Origin: Microlunatus soli
GTDB taxonomy: Bacteria > Actinomycetota > Actinomycetes > Propionibacteriales > Propionibacteriaceae
Length of the DNA stretch: 64,000 nucleotides
Reading direction: 5' to 3'
Assembly: GCF_900105385.1 (NCBI RefSeq)
Contig: NZ_LT629772.1
Span: 620,001-684,000, forward strand
Of the stretch, positions 1 through 9,683 are shown piece by piece. The number at the start of each line of letters is the position of its first letter. Positions within the stretch are counted from its first letter, which is position 1. The notes under the pieces were generated by a model. That model saw only the letters and a list, made by a program, of their open reading frames with translations. It did not search any database and was not told the origin of the DNA. The translations under genes and the position numbers were made by a program.

Positions 1-48
1 CTCCTTGGTCTCTGACCCGAGCGGTACCGACCGGGCCGGCCCGTCCCG

Positions 49-2568
49 TCACGAGGACGAGACTGCGGTCAGCACCTCGACCCGCGCCGCCTTCGCGGCC
101 GGCCAGATCGAGGCGAGCACGGCTGCCACGACGATACCGACCAGACAGCCGGCGATCACACCGGTGGGCAACGCGAAGTCGGCGATCCGCTGACCGAGCA
201 TCGCATGCTGCATCACCGCACCACCGAGGATGCCGATCACCAGCCCCAGCAGCGCGCCGAAGATCGCGATCACCAGACTCTCCATCCTGATCATTGCCAT
301 GATCATCGTCCGGGAGCCGCCGATGGCTCGCAACACGCCCAGCTCGCGGGTGCGCATTCCGACCGATAGCACCAGCGTGTTGACCACACCGAAGACGGCG
401 ATGATCACCGACAGCGCGAACATCGCATAGATCAGGGTGAACGCGATCTGCTGTCGTTGGATCCCTTGCTGGGCAAGGCCCTCGCGGTCGGTGATCATCA
501 CGTCCGGGCGCTCGGCGAATCGCTGCTGCAGCTCGGTTCGGACGGCGGCTGGATCGGGCCCGGTGGCGTAGATGGTGTTCAGCGCCGGCTTGATCGACGA
601 CGGCGCAAGATCGACGTCGTAGAAGAGACTGGCCGACAGCTCGGTCGCCTCGTAGAGTCCGGTGACCGTGGTGCGGATCGACCGTCCGTCGGGGTGCAGG
701 GTGATCGGCGACCCGATCCGCAGTCCGAGCATGTCGGCCTGATTCTTCGACACCACGGCACCACGGTGCAGGTCGTCGCTGCCGGCGATCATGTTCGGCG
801 TGAGTACCGTACCGAGCGCCTCGGGCTCGATGGCGGTGATCACCAACCGCGTCGATCCCGACGGAGAATCGATGCCGGTGATGATGTCCCGAGCCGCGGC
901 TGCGGTCGATACACCCGGCGTGTTGCGGACGGCCCTGAGGTCGGACTCGGCCAGGGTCGCCGCACCACCGGCGGCCGGTTGCAGGACCGTGGTCGCGGCA
1001 GGGGTATTGGCCAGCACTGTCGAGGCGATCAGCTGAGCGAAGGTCGAGGAAAACGTCCCGAACGCACAGATCAGAGCCAGCCCGATGGTGATCGCGGTCC
1101 CAGTCCGGGCCGTACGCCGTGGATCGCGGGCCGCCGTTCGGACCGCCAGCCGAGTGGCGGGACCGATCCGCCGTCCCGAACTGCGGTCTCGATCCGGTGC
1201 CAGCAGTCGGCTGAGCGGGCCGAACGTCAACCGGACCAGCTGGGGTGCCAGCACGAGCATGCCGACGGAGCCGACCAGGATCGACACCAATGCAGCGATC
1301 CGCGGCAGGTTGGCGCTGTCCGGCCGGGCCGTCGCCAGGACGCCGGCCGTCGCGATCGCCACCAGGGCGATCCCCAGCACCGTCGATCGACGGTGCGACG
1401 ACGACGGCTCCGCCACGTCCAGTCGCAAGGCCGCCATCGGTGAGACACGGGCGGCCCGTCGTGCCGCCCCGAGCGCTGCCAGCACGGTAACCACGATCCC
1501 GGTCCCGTATGCGACCGCGACCGCGACAGGCGAGACATGCAACTGGACCGGCTCGTCGCTACGAACGATCCGCAACAGCGCCGGAGCGATCGTCACGCCG
1601 GCCACCCCACCGATCGTCGCGCCGACGAGTCCCAGCGCGGACGCTTCGACGATCACCGACCACCGCACCTGCCGCCGCTTGGCACCGATCGCCCGGAGCA
1701 GCGCGAACTGCCGGGTGCGCTGGCTGATCAGCAGGGTGAAAGTGTTGGCGATCACGAAGGCGCCGACCAGCACTGCGACCGCAGCGAACGGCAGCAGTGT
1801 CATCCGGAGATCGTTCGCGGCGTCAGCCGCCTCGTCGGCCATTGTGGACGCCAGTGTGGCGGCCGACATGACCCGGCTGCCGCCCGGCACGATCCGGTGG
1901 ATCGCCGCGGTGACCGCGGCCGGGTCGGTACCCGGTTCGATGCCGATCTCGATCCGGGACAGGTCACGGGTCAGCAGGGTCGGCTCGGTGGGAGCGAAGG
2001 CGACCACCGGCGGCGGGTCGGCAGTCGCGCCGTCGTCGGGCCCCAACGCCGCGTAGCGATAGCTGCCGGTGACCCGTTGGGTGGTCGTCTTGCCGCCGTC
2101 CAGCAGCACCCGGACCGAGGAACCGACCCGGACGCCGGCTCGGATCGCGTCCGGACCGACGGCGATCTCGCCGACGTGCTGCGGCCGGCGGCCGTCGACG
2201 ATGGCGAACCGCTGCCCGGCTGCACCGGCGGTGAACACGGTCCCGGCCTGCTCGGGAGCGGTCTGCGACGGCACCAACTTGCCATCCGGCCCGACCAGCC
2301 CGGCGCGCCCGACGGTGATCGGATCGGCGGAGCGGACGCCGGGAACCGCGGCAATCCGGGCCCGTTCGGTCGCGGTGAGCGGGGTCCGTCCGGACTGCAC
2401 CACCAGGTCGACCCGATCACGTACGGGTTGGTCGGCCAGGGTGCTGGCGACCGAGTCCGAGGCCACCCACCCGGCCACGGCTGCCGTCACACCGAGCATG
2501 ATCGCGATCACCGCCATCGCGATCCGGGACCTGTTCGCTGCGAGCTCCCGCAGGGCGAAGGTGATCAT
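49..2568 (-). CDS. ABC transporter permease, FtsX/MacB family
   Basis: An 839-residue integral membrane permease with the duplicated FtsX arrangement. There is one TM helix near residues 15-36, a large extracytoplasmic domain, then a three-helix FtsX block around 258-365 containing RQFALLRAIGAKRRQVR, further helices near 400-450, a second soluble domain, and a second FtsX block around 715-830 containing RELGVLRAIGGSR. The two matching LRAIG coupling motifs are the clearest signature. Such permeases pair with a LolD/MacB-type ATPase, and the ATPase is the gene directly upstream; the ATG of this gene overlaps its TGA (ATGA), so translation is probably coupled. The substrate cannot be told from sequence; lipoprotein, peptide or drug export are all possible for the family. 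The gene is complete, with its stop near the left edge. Confidence 0.93.
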   Translation of the reverse strand: MITFALRELAANRSRIAMAVIAIMLGVTAAVAGWVASDSVASTLADQPVRDRVDLVVQSGRTPLTATERARIAAVPGVRSADPITVGRAGLVGPDGKLVPSQTAPEQAGTVFTAGAAGQRFAIVDGRRPQHVGEIAVGPDAIRAGVRVGSSVRVLLDGGKTTTQRVTGSYRYAALGPDDGATADPPPVVAFAPTEPTLLTRDLSRIEIGIEPGTDPAAVTAAIHRIVPGGSRVMSAATLASTMADEAADAANDLRMTLLPFAAVAVLVGAFVIANTFTLLISQRTRQFALLRAIGAKRRQVRWSVIVEASALGLVGATIGGVAGVTIAPALLRIVRSDEPVQLHVSPVAVAVAYGTGIVVTVLAALGAARRAARVSPMAALRLDVAEPSSSHRRSTVLGIALVAIATAGVLATARPDSANLPRIAALVSILVGSVGMLVLAPQLVRLTFGPLSRLLAPDRDRSSGRRIGPATRLAVRTAARDPRRTARTGTAITIGLALICAFGTFSSTFAQLIASTVLANTPAATTVLQPAAGGAATLAESDLRAVRNTPGVSTAAAARDIITGIDSPSGSTRLVITAIEPEALGTVLTPNMIAGSDDLHRGAVVSKNQADMLGLRIGSPITLHPDGRSIRTTVTGLYEATELSASLFYDVDLAPSSIKPALNTIYATGPDPAAVRTELQQRFAERPDVMITDREGLAQQGIQRQQIAFTLIYAMFALSVIIAVFGVVNTLVLSVGMRTRELGVLRAIGGSRTMIMAMIRMESLVIAIFGALLGLVIGILGGAVMQHAMLGQRIADFALPTGVIAGCLVGIVVAAVLASIWPAAKAARVEVLTAVSSS

Positions 2569-3308
2569 CAGGCGGCCACCTCGTCCAGGGTCTTCATCCG
2601 GTCCAGCACCCGTTCGGGATCGGGGTCGGGCAGCTCGTCGACCAGGCGACCGTCGACCAGGAACAGCACGCGATCGGCATAACCGGCCACGACCGGATCG
2701 TGGGTCACCATCACTATGGTCTGCCCGACGTCGTCGACCGTCCGACGCAGGAAGCCGAGCAACTCCGCCGAGGTCTCCCGGTCCAGGGCGCCGGTGGGCT
2801 CGTCAGCGAACACCACCTCCGGCCGGCCGAGCAAAGCCCGTGCGCAGGCCACCCGTTGCTGCTGGCCGCCGGACAGCTGGGCCGGCCGGTGATCCAGCCG
2901 GTCGGTCAGCCGGACGGCATCGACCACCCGCCGCAGGGCGTGCTGATCGACCCGCTCACCAGCCAACTCGATCGGAAGCGTGATGTTCTCCCGGGCCGTC
3001 AAGTCGGGCAGCAGGTTGAAGCTCTGGAAGATGAACCCGATCCGATCCCGGCGCAGATCGGTGAGCCGGTCGTCGGTCAGTTCGCTGAGCTCGGTGTCGC
3101 CGATCCAGCAGTGCCCGTCGGTCGGCCGGTCCAGCCCGGCAGCGCAATGCATCAGGGTCGATTTGCCCGAGCCCGACGGACCCATGATCACGGCGAACTC
3201 ACCGCGCGGGACCGCTACCTCGACCCTGTCGAGCGCGGTGACCGGTTGCGTACCCGGGTAGACCTTGGTCAGTGAGCTGGTCCGGAGAGCCGGTTGGAGT
3301 TTGGTCAT
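2568..3308 (-). CDS. ABC transporter ATP-binding protein, LolD/MacB type
   Basis: A 246-residue ATPase that energises the FtsX-type permease downstream. It has Walker A GPSGSGKS at 43-50, a Q-loop in FIFQSFNLLP, signature LSGGQQQR, Walker B VVFADEP followed by TGALD, and a switch histidine in VMVTHD. I chose the ATG at 3308 (MTKLQPALRT), which gives the usual family length; an upstream in-frame extension of 28 residues has no family-like sequence. The TGA at 2568-2570 overlaps the permease ATG, so the two form one operon. The gene is divergent from rpmB. The SSLTKVYPG start and short length fit the macrolide/lipoprotein exporter subfamily; the actual substrate is unknown. Confidence 0.95.
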   Translation of the reverse strand: MTKLQPALRTSSLTKVYPGTQPVTALDRVEVAVPRGEFAVIMGPSGSGKSTLMHCAAGLDRPTDGHCWIGDTELSELTDDRLTDLRRDRIGFIFQSFNLLPDLTARENITLPIELAGERVDQHALRRVVDAVRLTDRLDHRPAQLSGGQQQRVACARALLGRPEVVFADEPTGALDRETSAELLGFLRRTVDDVGQTIVMVTHDPVVAGYADRVLFLVDGRLVDELPDPDPERVLDRMKTLDEVAA

Positions 3309-3465
3309 ACTGCCAGCGTGTCCGCGCGGTGGGCGCGTGCCATCGGCCGTTGGAGACAGGTCGGTGTATCGAAAGTTGCAGTCGTCCCGCATCCGGCGGT
3401 CGGGCGTATTCCGACGCTGCCCGGACCAGATCGGCCCCGATTCGCGCTCTCGGGGCGGTTTCGGA

Positions 3466-3471
3466 TATTCT
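3466..3471 (+). promoter_or_regulatory. Candidate -10 element for rpmB
   Basis: TATTCT lies in the divergent region between the ABC operon and rpmB, about 90 nt before the rpmB start codon, and is the best match to a -10 hexamer in this G+C-rich stretch. I see no convincing -35. A start near 3478 would leave an approximately 84-nt leader. Tentative. Confidence 0.3.
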
Positions 3472-3561
3472 TGCGAAGTTGCTCGGGGCCAGGTCCCGAG
3501 ACCTCGGTGCGGTCACCCGCCCGAATCCCCGTACGACGTACCTCAATCAGGAGTAACTCCC

Positions 3562-3747
3562 GTGGCTGCCGTGTGTGATATCTGCGCCAAGCGACCGAGC
3601 TTCGGCCACAACAACCCGTGGTCGAAGAAGAAGACCATCCGGCGTTGGAACCCGAACATCCAGCGGGTCCGGGCTGTCGTCAACGGCACCCCGAAGCGGA
3701 TGAACGTCTGCACCTCCTGCCTGAAGGCCGGCAAGGTCTCCCGCTGA
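3562..3747 (+). CDS. rpmB: 50S ribosomal protein L28, zinc-binding form
   Basis: A 61-residue protein of the large ribosomal subunit. The sequence has the L28 core (FGHNNPWSKKKTIRRWNPNI, then NGTPKRMNVCTSCLKAGKV). Four cysteines at 5, 8, 50 and 53 form two CxxC pairs, so this is the zinc-ribbon (C+) form; actinobacteria often carry a second, Cys-less L28 induced under zinc starvation elsewhere in the genome, which is not in this window. The start is GTG at 3562, set by AGGAG at 3549-3553 with 8 nt spacing. It stands alone, convergent with rnj, with a hairpin terminator just after the stop. Confidence 0.97.
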   Translation: MAAVCDICAKRPSFGHNNPWSKKKTIRRWNPNIQRVRAVVNGTPKRMNVCTSCLKAGKVSR

Positions 3748-3763
3748 ACTAGCGCTTCGCGCC

Positions 3764-3795
3764 AAGGGCCCACCCGCATCCGCGGCTGGGCCCTT
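3764..3795 (+). terminator. rpmB terminator hairpin
   Basis: Inverted repeat AAGGGCCCA (3764-3772) / TGGGCCCTT (3787-3795) with a 14-nt loop, starting 17 nt after the rpmB stop. The right arm ends in TTT and is followed by GTCAT rather than a long T-run, so it is a moderate intrinsic-terminator candidate. Confidence 0.55.
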
Positions 3796-3841
3796 TGTCA
3801 TGCCCGCTCGCCCGCGTACTCATCCCCACCCAACCCCCGTC

Positions 3842-3899
3842 GCACCAGTTCCGTACCTTCGCACCGGGTGTACGTGGTGCGAAGGTACGCAACTGGTGC
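3842..3899. repeat. 58-bp dispersed palindrome, family A, copy 1
   Basis: Two 24-nt arms (3842-3865 and 3876-3899), complementary except at one position, flank a 10-nt loop GGGTGTACGT. Arm ends are GCACCAGTT and AACTGGTGC. It sits in the convergent gap between rpmB and rnj. A second copy at 10465-10522 is identical at about 55 of 58 positions and keeps the same arm mismatch and the GTGTACGT loop core. It has no coding content. Confidence 0.9.
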
Positions 3900-3956
3900 G
3901 ACGGTGTGGCGGAAGACCGGAGCGGGCGGGTCGACGAGTACGAGACGGGAACGTCG

Positions 3957-5642
3957 TCAGACGGCGACGACGACCGGGATGATCATCGGGCGGCGGCGGT
4001 AGGTGTCGCTGACCCACTTGCCGATCTGGCGACGGATCACCTGTTGCAGCCGATGAGTGTCGTCGACACCGTCCTCCAGGGCATCGGTGAGCGCCTGGGT
4101 CAGCCGACCGCGGACGGTCTCGTACACACTCGGGTCCTCCAGGAAGCCGCGGTCGTGGATGTCCGGTCCGCTGATCACCCGCTTGGTCTGCAGATTCACC
4201 ACGGCGACGACGGAGATGAAGCCCTCCTCGCCGAGGATCCGGCGATCGGTCAGCGAGCTCTCACTGATGTCGCCGACGGTTGACCCGTCGACGAAGATGT
4301 AGTCGCATTCGATCTGGCCGACGGCCTTGGCCTTGTGGTCCCGCAGATCGACGACCGTCCCGTCCTCGGCGATGATCGTCCGCTCCCGTGGCACACCGGT
4401 GGCAACGGCCAGGTCGGCGTTGGCGATCAGGTGCCGGGCCTCGCCGTGCACCGGCATCACGTTCCGCGGCTTGATCAGGTTGTAGACGTAGAGCAGTTCG
4501 CCGGCGCTGGCGTGACCGGACACGTGCACCATCGCGTTGCCGCGGTGCACCACCCGCGCACCGAGCTTGGTCAGACCGTTGATCACCCGATAGACGGCGG
4601 TCTCGTTGCCCGGCACCAGTGAACTGGCCAACAGCACGGTGTCGCCGGGCTCGAGCCGGATGGTCGGGTGTTCCCGATTGGCGATCCGGGCGAGTGCGGA
4701 CAGCGGTTCCCCCTGGGACCCGGTGGAGATCAACACCACCTGGTCGGGCCGGTACTTCTCCAGCTCGCGCAGGTCGATCAGGGTGTTCTCGGGCACCTTC
4801 AAATAGCCCAGATCGCGGGCGATGCCCATGTTGCGGACCATCGATCGGCCGACGTAGGCGACCTTGCGACCGAACGAGACCGCGGTGTCCAGCACCTGCT
4901 GGACGCGATGCACGTGCGAGGCGAAGCTGGTCACGATCAGCCGCTGGTTGCTGGTCGCGAAGACCCGCTGCAGGGCCGGCAGGATGTCCTTCTCCGGTGT
5001 GGTGAAGCCGGGCACCTCGGCGTTGGTGGAGTCGACCATGAAGAGATCGACGCCTTCCTCACCCAGCCGGGCCAACGCCCGCAGATCGGTGAGCCGGCCG
5101 TCCAACGGCAGCTGGTCCATCTTGAAGTCACCGGTGTGCAGCACGTTGCCGGCCTTGGTCCTGACGAACACGGCGAGACCGTCGGGGATCGAGTGATTGA
5201 CGGCGACGAATTCCAGGTCGAATTCGCCGAGCGTGACCCGGTCCCCCTCGGCCACCGGTCGCGGTTGGGTGCCGGAGAGCCGGTGTTCCTTGATCTTTTC
5301 GGCCACCAGTGCCAGCGTCAGCCGGGACCCGATCAGCGGGATGTCGGGACGCCGCCGCAGCAGGTACGGGACGGCGCCGACGTGGTCCTCGTGCCCATGG
5401 GTGAGGACCAGACCCTGGACGTCGTCCAACCGGTCCTCGATGATGTCGAAGCCCGGCAGGATCAGGTCGACACCGGGATGGTCGTCCTCGGGGAAGAGCA
5501 CGCCGCAGTCGATCAGCAACAGCTGGCCGTTGATCTCCAGGGCGGCCATGTTCCGCCCGATGTCCCCCAGTCCGCCGAGCGGGATCACCCGCAACGTTGA
5601 CTTGGCGAGTCGCGGAGGGGTCTGAAGTCTCGATGCAGCCAC
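3957..5642 (-). CDS. rnj: Ribonuclease J (metallo-beta-lactamase/beta-CASP nuclease)
   Basis: A 561-residue zinc-dependent RNase that acts as endonuclease and 5'-3' exonuclease in mRNA decay and rRNA maturation. The metal-binding motif HGHEDH is at 82-87, preceded by LLIDCGVLFP; the beta-CASP part contains FASHVHRVQQ, STGSQGEP and HVSGHAS, then PVHGEARHL. Full length for the family. The start is GTG at 5640-5642 with an AGGA about 10 nt upstream. In most actinobacteria rnj follows dapA; here dapA and thyX are missing between dapB and rnj, and DUF2993 and GNAT genes lie in between. Its upstream region carries a strong hairpin (5718-5763) and a Crp-like site (5810-5825). Confidence 0.96.
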   Translation of the reverse strand: MAASRLQTPPRLAKSTLRVIPLGGLGDIGRNMAALEINGQLLLIDCGVLFPEDDHPGVDLILPGFDIIEDRLDDVQGLVLTHGHEDHVGAVPYLLRRRPDIPLIGSRLTLALVAEKIKEHRLSGTQPRPVAEGDRVTLGEFDLEFVAVNHSIPDGLAVFVRTKAGNVLHTGDFKMDQLPLDGRLTDLRALARLGEEGVDLFMVDSTNAEVPGFTTPEKDILPALQRVFATSNQRLIVTSFASHVHRVQQVLDTAVSFGRKVAYVGRSMVRNMGIARDLGYLKVPENTLIDLRELEKYRPDQVVLISTGSQGEPLSALARIANREHPTIRLEPGDTVLLASSLVPGNETAVYRVINGLTKLGARVVHRGNAMVHVSGHASAGELLYVYNLIKPRNVMPVHGEARHLIANADLAVATGVPRERTIIAEDGTVVDLRDHKAKAVGQIECDYIFVDGSTVGDISESSLTDRRILGEEGFISVVAVVNLQTKRVISGPDIHDRGFLEDPSVYETVRGRLTQALTDALEDGVDDTHRLQQVIRRQIGKWVSDTYRRRPMIIPVVVAV

Positions 5643-5717
5643 CCGGCGATCCTATCGGTGCCGCGAGCACTCGCCGCCCGGGCGCCGACGCCGCCGTACG
5701 CGCATTCGGACATGAAA

Positions 5718-5763
5718 GAAGTCCGTGGTTGCCTGCTCGGGGGTTCAGGTAACCACGGACTTC
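5718..5763. other. Strong 16-bp hairpin upstream of rnj
   Basis: GAAGTCCGTGGTTGCC (5718-5733) pairs with GGTAACCACGGACTTC (5748-5763) with one G-U pair and a 14-nt loop. It lies 76 nt upstream of the rnj start, so on the minus strand it would be in the rnj leader if transcription starts at or beyond about 5765. It could also be a terminator or an unrelated repeat. Confidence 0.7.
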
Positions 5764-5809
5764 GTGAATATCATCGCTGATCAGGGTCCGAACGTTACAA
5801 TCCACCGGA

Positions 5810-5825
5810 TGTGATTTGGCTCACA
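5810..5825. promoter_or_regulatory. Crp/GlxR-type operator
   Basis: TGTGATTTGGCTCACA matches TGTGA-N6-TCACA, the Crp-family consensus, at all ten defined positions; the flanking A and T extend the symmetry. It lies between rnj (start 5642) and the GNAT gene (start 5912). Actinobacterial cAMP-responsive Crp/GlxR proteins bind such sites. Which of the two genes it controls is not clear. Confidence 0.7.
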
Positions 5826-5899
5826 TCGATCGACGACGTCGTGCGACCGTGTTCGGGCCCTGACGCAACCACGTTCTGAACCCGGGTCGGGGTGGCCGG

Positions 5900-5911
5900 T
5901 ACCATCGCGCC
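5900..5911 (+). promoter_or_regulatory. Leaderless promoter of GNAT gene
   Basis: TACCAT (5900-5905) followed by 6 nt and GTG at 5912. No SD sequence is present. The spacing puts the transcription start at the start codon. The surrounding bases TGGCCGGTACC recur before the pfkB-family gene at 19738. Confidence 0.55.
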
Positions 5912-6490
5912 GTGACCGATCATCCCGAGCATCCGATCGCCGATTCCGTACGACTTGCGCTGGCCGGCGAGGCGGACGGGATCGCCGCGATCCAACGGCG
6001 CAGCTGGGGCGAACGCCTCCCCGCCGAGGCAGCCGAACAACTGCTGGCCGGCAGCAGCCTGGAGGAGATGGCCGAACTGTGGCGGCAGGCGATCAACCGG
6101 CCGCCGGAGGCACGGTTCCGGGTGCTGGTCGCGATCGGGGACGAACAACTGGTCGGATTTGCGACCACCACGCCGTCCCTGGACGGCGACGCCGACCTGC
6201 AGGCCGACGGCGCGATCGACGAATTCGTGATCGACCGGCCGGCGCAGCGGCGGGGGCACGGCTCCCGACTGCTGAACGCCTGCGCCGACACGTTGCGCGC
6301 CGACGGGTTCCGGCGTGCACGGTATTGGGTGTCCTCGACCGACGACATCACCCGCGGGTTCTTCACCGGCGCCGGCTGGGCTCCGGACAGTGCGCACCGC
6401 GAGATCGGCACCGAGGACGGCAGCCTGCGGCTGAAGCAGGTACGGCTGCATACCGACATCACCGAGAGTGGCGACCCGACCACGAACTGA
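5912..6490 (+). CDS. GNAT-family N-acetyltransferase
   Basis: A 192-residue acetyl-CoA-dependent acyltransferase. The acetyl-CoA binding motif is IDEFVIDRPAQRRGHGSRLL (R/Q-x-x-G-x-G/A as RRGHGS), followed by an RYWVSSTDDITRGFFTGAGW motif-B region. The GTG start at 5912 has no SD but a -10 hexamer 6 nt upstream, so the mRNA is probably leaderless. The substrate cannot be inferred. It is divergent from rnj across a region with a Crp-like site and convergent with the DUF2993 gene, 26 bp away. Confidence 0.85.
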   Translation: MTDHPEHPIADSVRLALAGEADGIAAIQRRSWGERLPAEAAEQLLAGSSLEEMAELWRQAINRPPEARFRVLVAIGDEQLVGFATTTPSLDGDADLQADGAIDEFVIDRPAQRRGHGSRLLNACADTLRADGFRRARYWVSSTDDITRGFFTGAGWAPDSAHREIGTEDGSLRLKQVRLHTDITESGDPTTN

Positions 6491-6516
6491 CCCGCTGATC
6501 GTTGTCCGGACCCGGC

Positions 6517-8354
<1,838 letters not shown>

Positions 8355-8373
8355 TCAGCCGTGCACAGCGGCC

Positions 8374-9057
8374 ATGCGTGATGCAGCCGACCGCGACCAC
8401 ACACCGGCGACCGCATCGGATCCGGTCCAGGACGCAGACTTCGTCACACCGGACGTGACCCAGCTCAAGGCGCTGGCCCATCCGGTGCGGCTGAGGATGC
8501 TCGGGATGCTGCGGATGGACGGCCCGGCAACCGCGACCCAGCTCGCCGACCGACTCGGGCTGAACAGCGGTGCCACGTCCTACCACCTCCGCCAACTGGC
8601 CCATCACGGCTTCATCGAGGAGGATGCCGGTCACGGCAACAAGCGGGAGCGCTGGTGGCATGCGAGCTTTCGGTCGACGCGGCTGGACAACGCCGGCCGG
8701 GCGGCGTCGCAGAACGACCGGGAGGCCGTCGGCGCCTTCTGGCAGGCCCTCGCCGTCACCGACATCGATCAACTGACCGCCGCATTCCGGGAACGGACCG
8801 AACTTCCCGACCGATGGGCCGAGGTGTCCGACTCCAGCGTCTGGGTGATCTGGCTGACCGCCGATCAGGCCGAGGACATGCTCCGACGGGTGCACCGGAT
8901 GATCGACGCCATCTCCCGGGCAGCACCCCGCGATCGCGGCACCGCCACGGCCGAGGCCGAGCAGTTCATGATCCAGGTGCACGGCTTCCCCCGGCCCGGC
9001 CGGCTCAGTCGTCCGGGTCGGGGCGAACCCGAACCGCCGGCGGCGGCGGACTCATGA
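8374..9057 (+). CDS. ArsR-family winged-helix transcriptional regulator
   Basis: About 227 residues. The N-terminal HTH is VTQLKALAHPVRLRMLGML then TATQLADRLGLNSGATSYHLRQL, typical of ArsR/SmtB or HTH_20 regulators, followed by a 120-residue C-terminal domain of unknown ligand. The ATG at 8374 is chosen; an in-frame GTG at 8344 is also possible. No metal-binding cysteine pair (CxC) is seen in the HTH, so a metal sensor role is unlikely. Its TGA overlaps the ATG of the downstream MFS remnant (ATGA), so this was a regulator-pump operon. Confidence 0.85.
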   Translation: MRDAADRDHTPATASDPVQDADFVTPDVTQLKALAHPVRLRMLGMLRMDGPATATQLADRLGLNSGATSYHLRQLAHHGFIEEDAGHGNKRERWWHASFRSTRLDNAGRAASQNDREAVGAFWQALAVTDIDQLTAAFRERTELPDRWAEVSDSSVWVIWLTADQAEDMLRRVHRMIDAISRAAPRDRGTATAEAEQFMIQVHGFPRPGRLSRPGRGEPEPPAAADS

Positions 9058-9683
9058 TCAACAACGCGGCGACCGGCAACCGCGATCGCAAGCCGTTCGT
9101 GGCGTTCTCCGTTGCCGAGACCCTTTCCTCGTCCGGCACCCGGTTATCCATGATCGCGATCCCGTGGTTGGTGCTGACCACCACCACCGACAGCGCGTCG
9201 ATGACGGGAATGGTCGACCAGGCCTTCTCCACGGTGATGCTGCCGGTCTGGGCCAAGGAGTCCGGTCACGGTTTCTTCAGCTTGCAGCCAGGACTGCCCG
9301 CAGTCCTGACCGTCTGCACGATCGCCGGCCTGGCCTCGGGTTTCATCAATCCGATCATCGGCGCGGTGGTCTTCGAACGGATCCCGCAATCACTCACCGG
9401 TCGGGTCACCGCCCTGAACGGTTCGCTGACCTGGTCACCGATGCCGTTCGGCGGCCTGCTCGGCGGCCTGCTCGTCACCGGTGTCGGGCTGCCGATTGCA
9501 TCGCTGATGGCGGGCGCCGGATACTTCTTGGTCACCCTGATGCCCGTTGCCAAGAAGAGTTTTCGGTCATTCGGGCTCCGGCCCTGCGCCGACGATCAGA
9601 CCGTCTTGACCAGTCCGGCGTCCACGATCACGTCCGATCCGGTGGTGCTGCCCGACCGCGGCGACGCCAGCAACACGATCTGA
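9054..9683 (+). pseudogene. MFS transporter remnant with internal deletion
   Basis: The reading frame starts like an intact MFS pump (KPFVAFSVAETLSSSGTRLS, the first TM region), then after about 48 residues jumps to what looks like the C-terminal half (FINPIIGAVVFERIPQSL through a last TM around residue 170). Five to six helices in the middle are absent. After about residue 178 the frame runs antisense into the SDR gene and no longer looks like protein. Normal members have about 400 residues; this one has at most 209. The joint keeps the frame, so no stop marks the damage. It is very unlikely to transport anything. Confidence 0.75.

Noticed and set aside
5643-5911. tRNA or known structured RNA gene
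   Set aside because: Only the simple 16-bp hairpin and the Crp site are visible; no TPsiC motif or cloverleaf fits.
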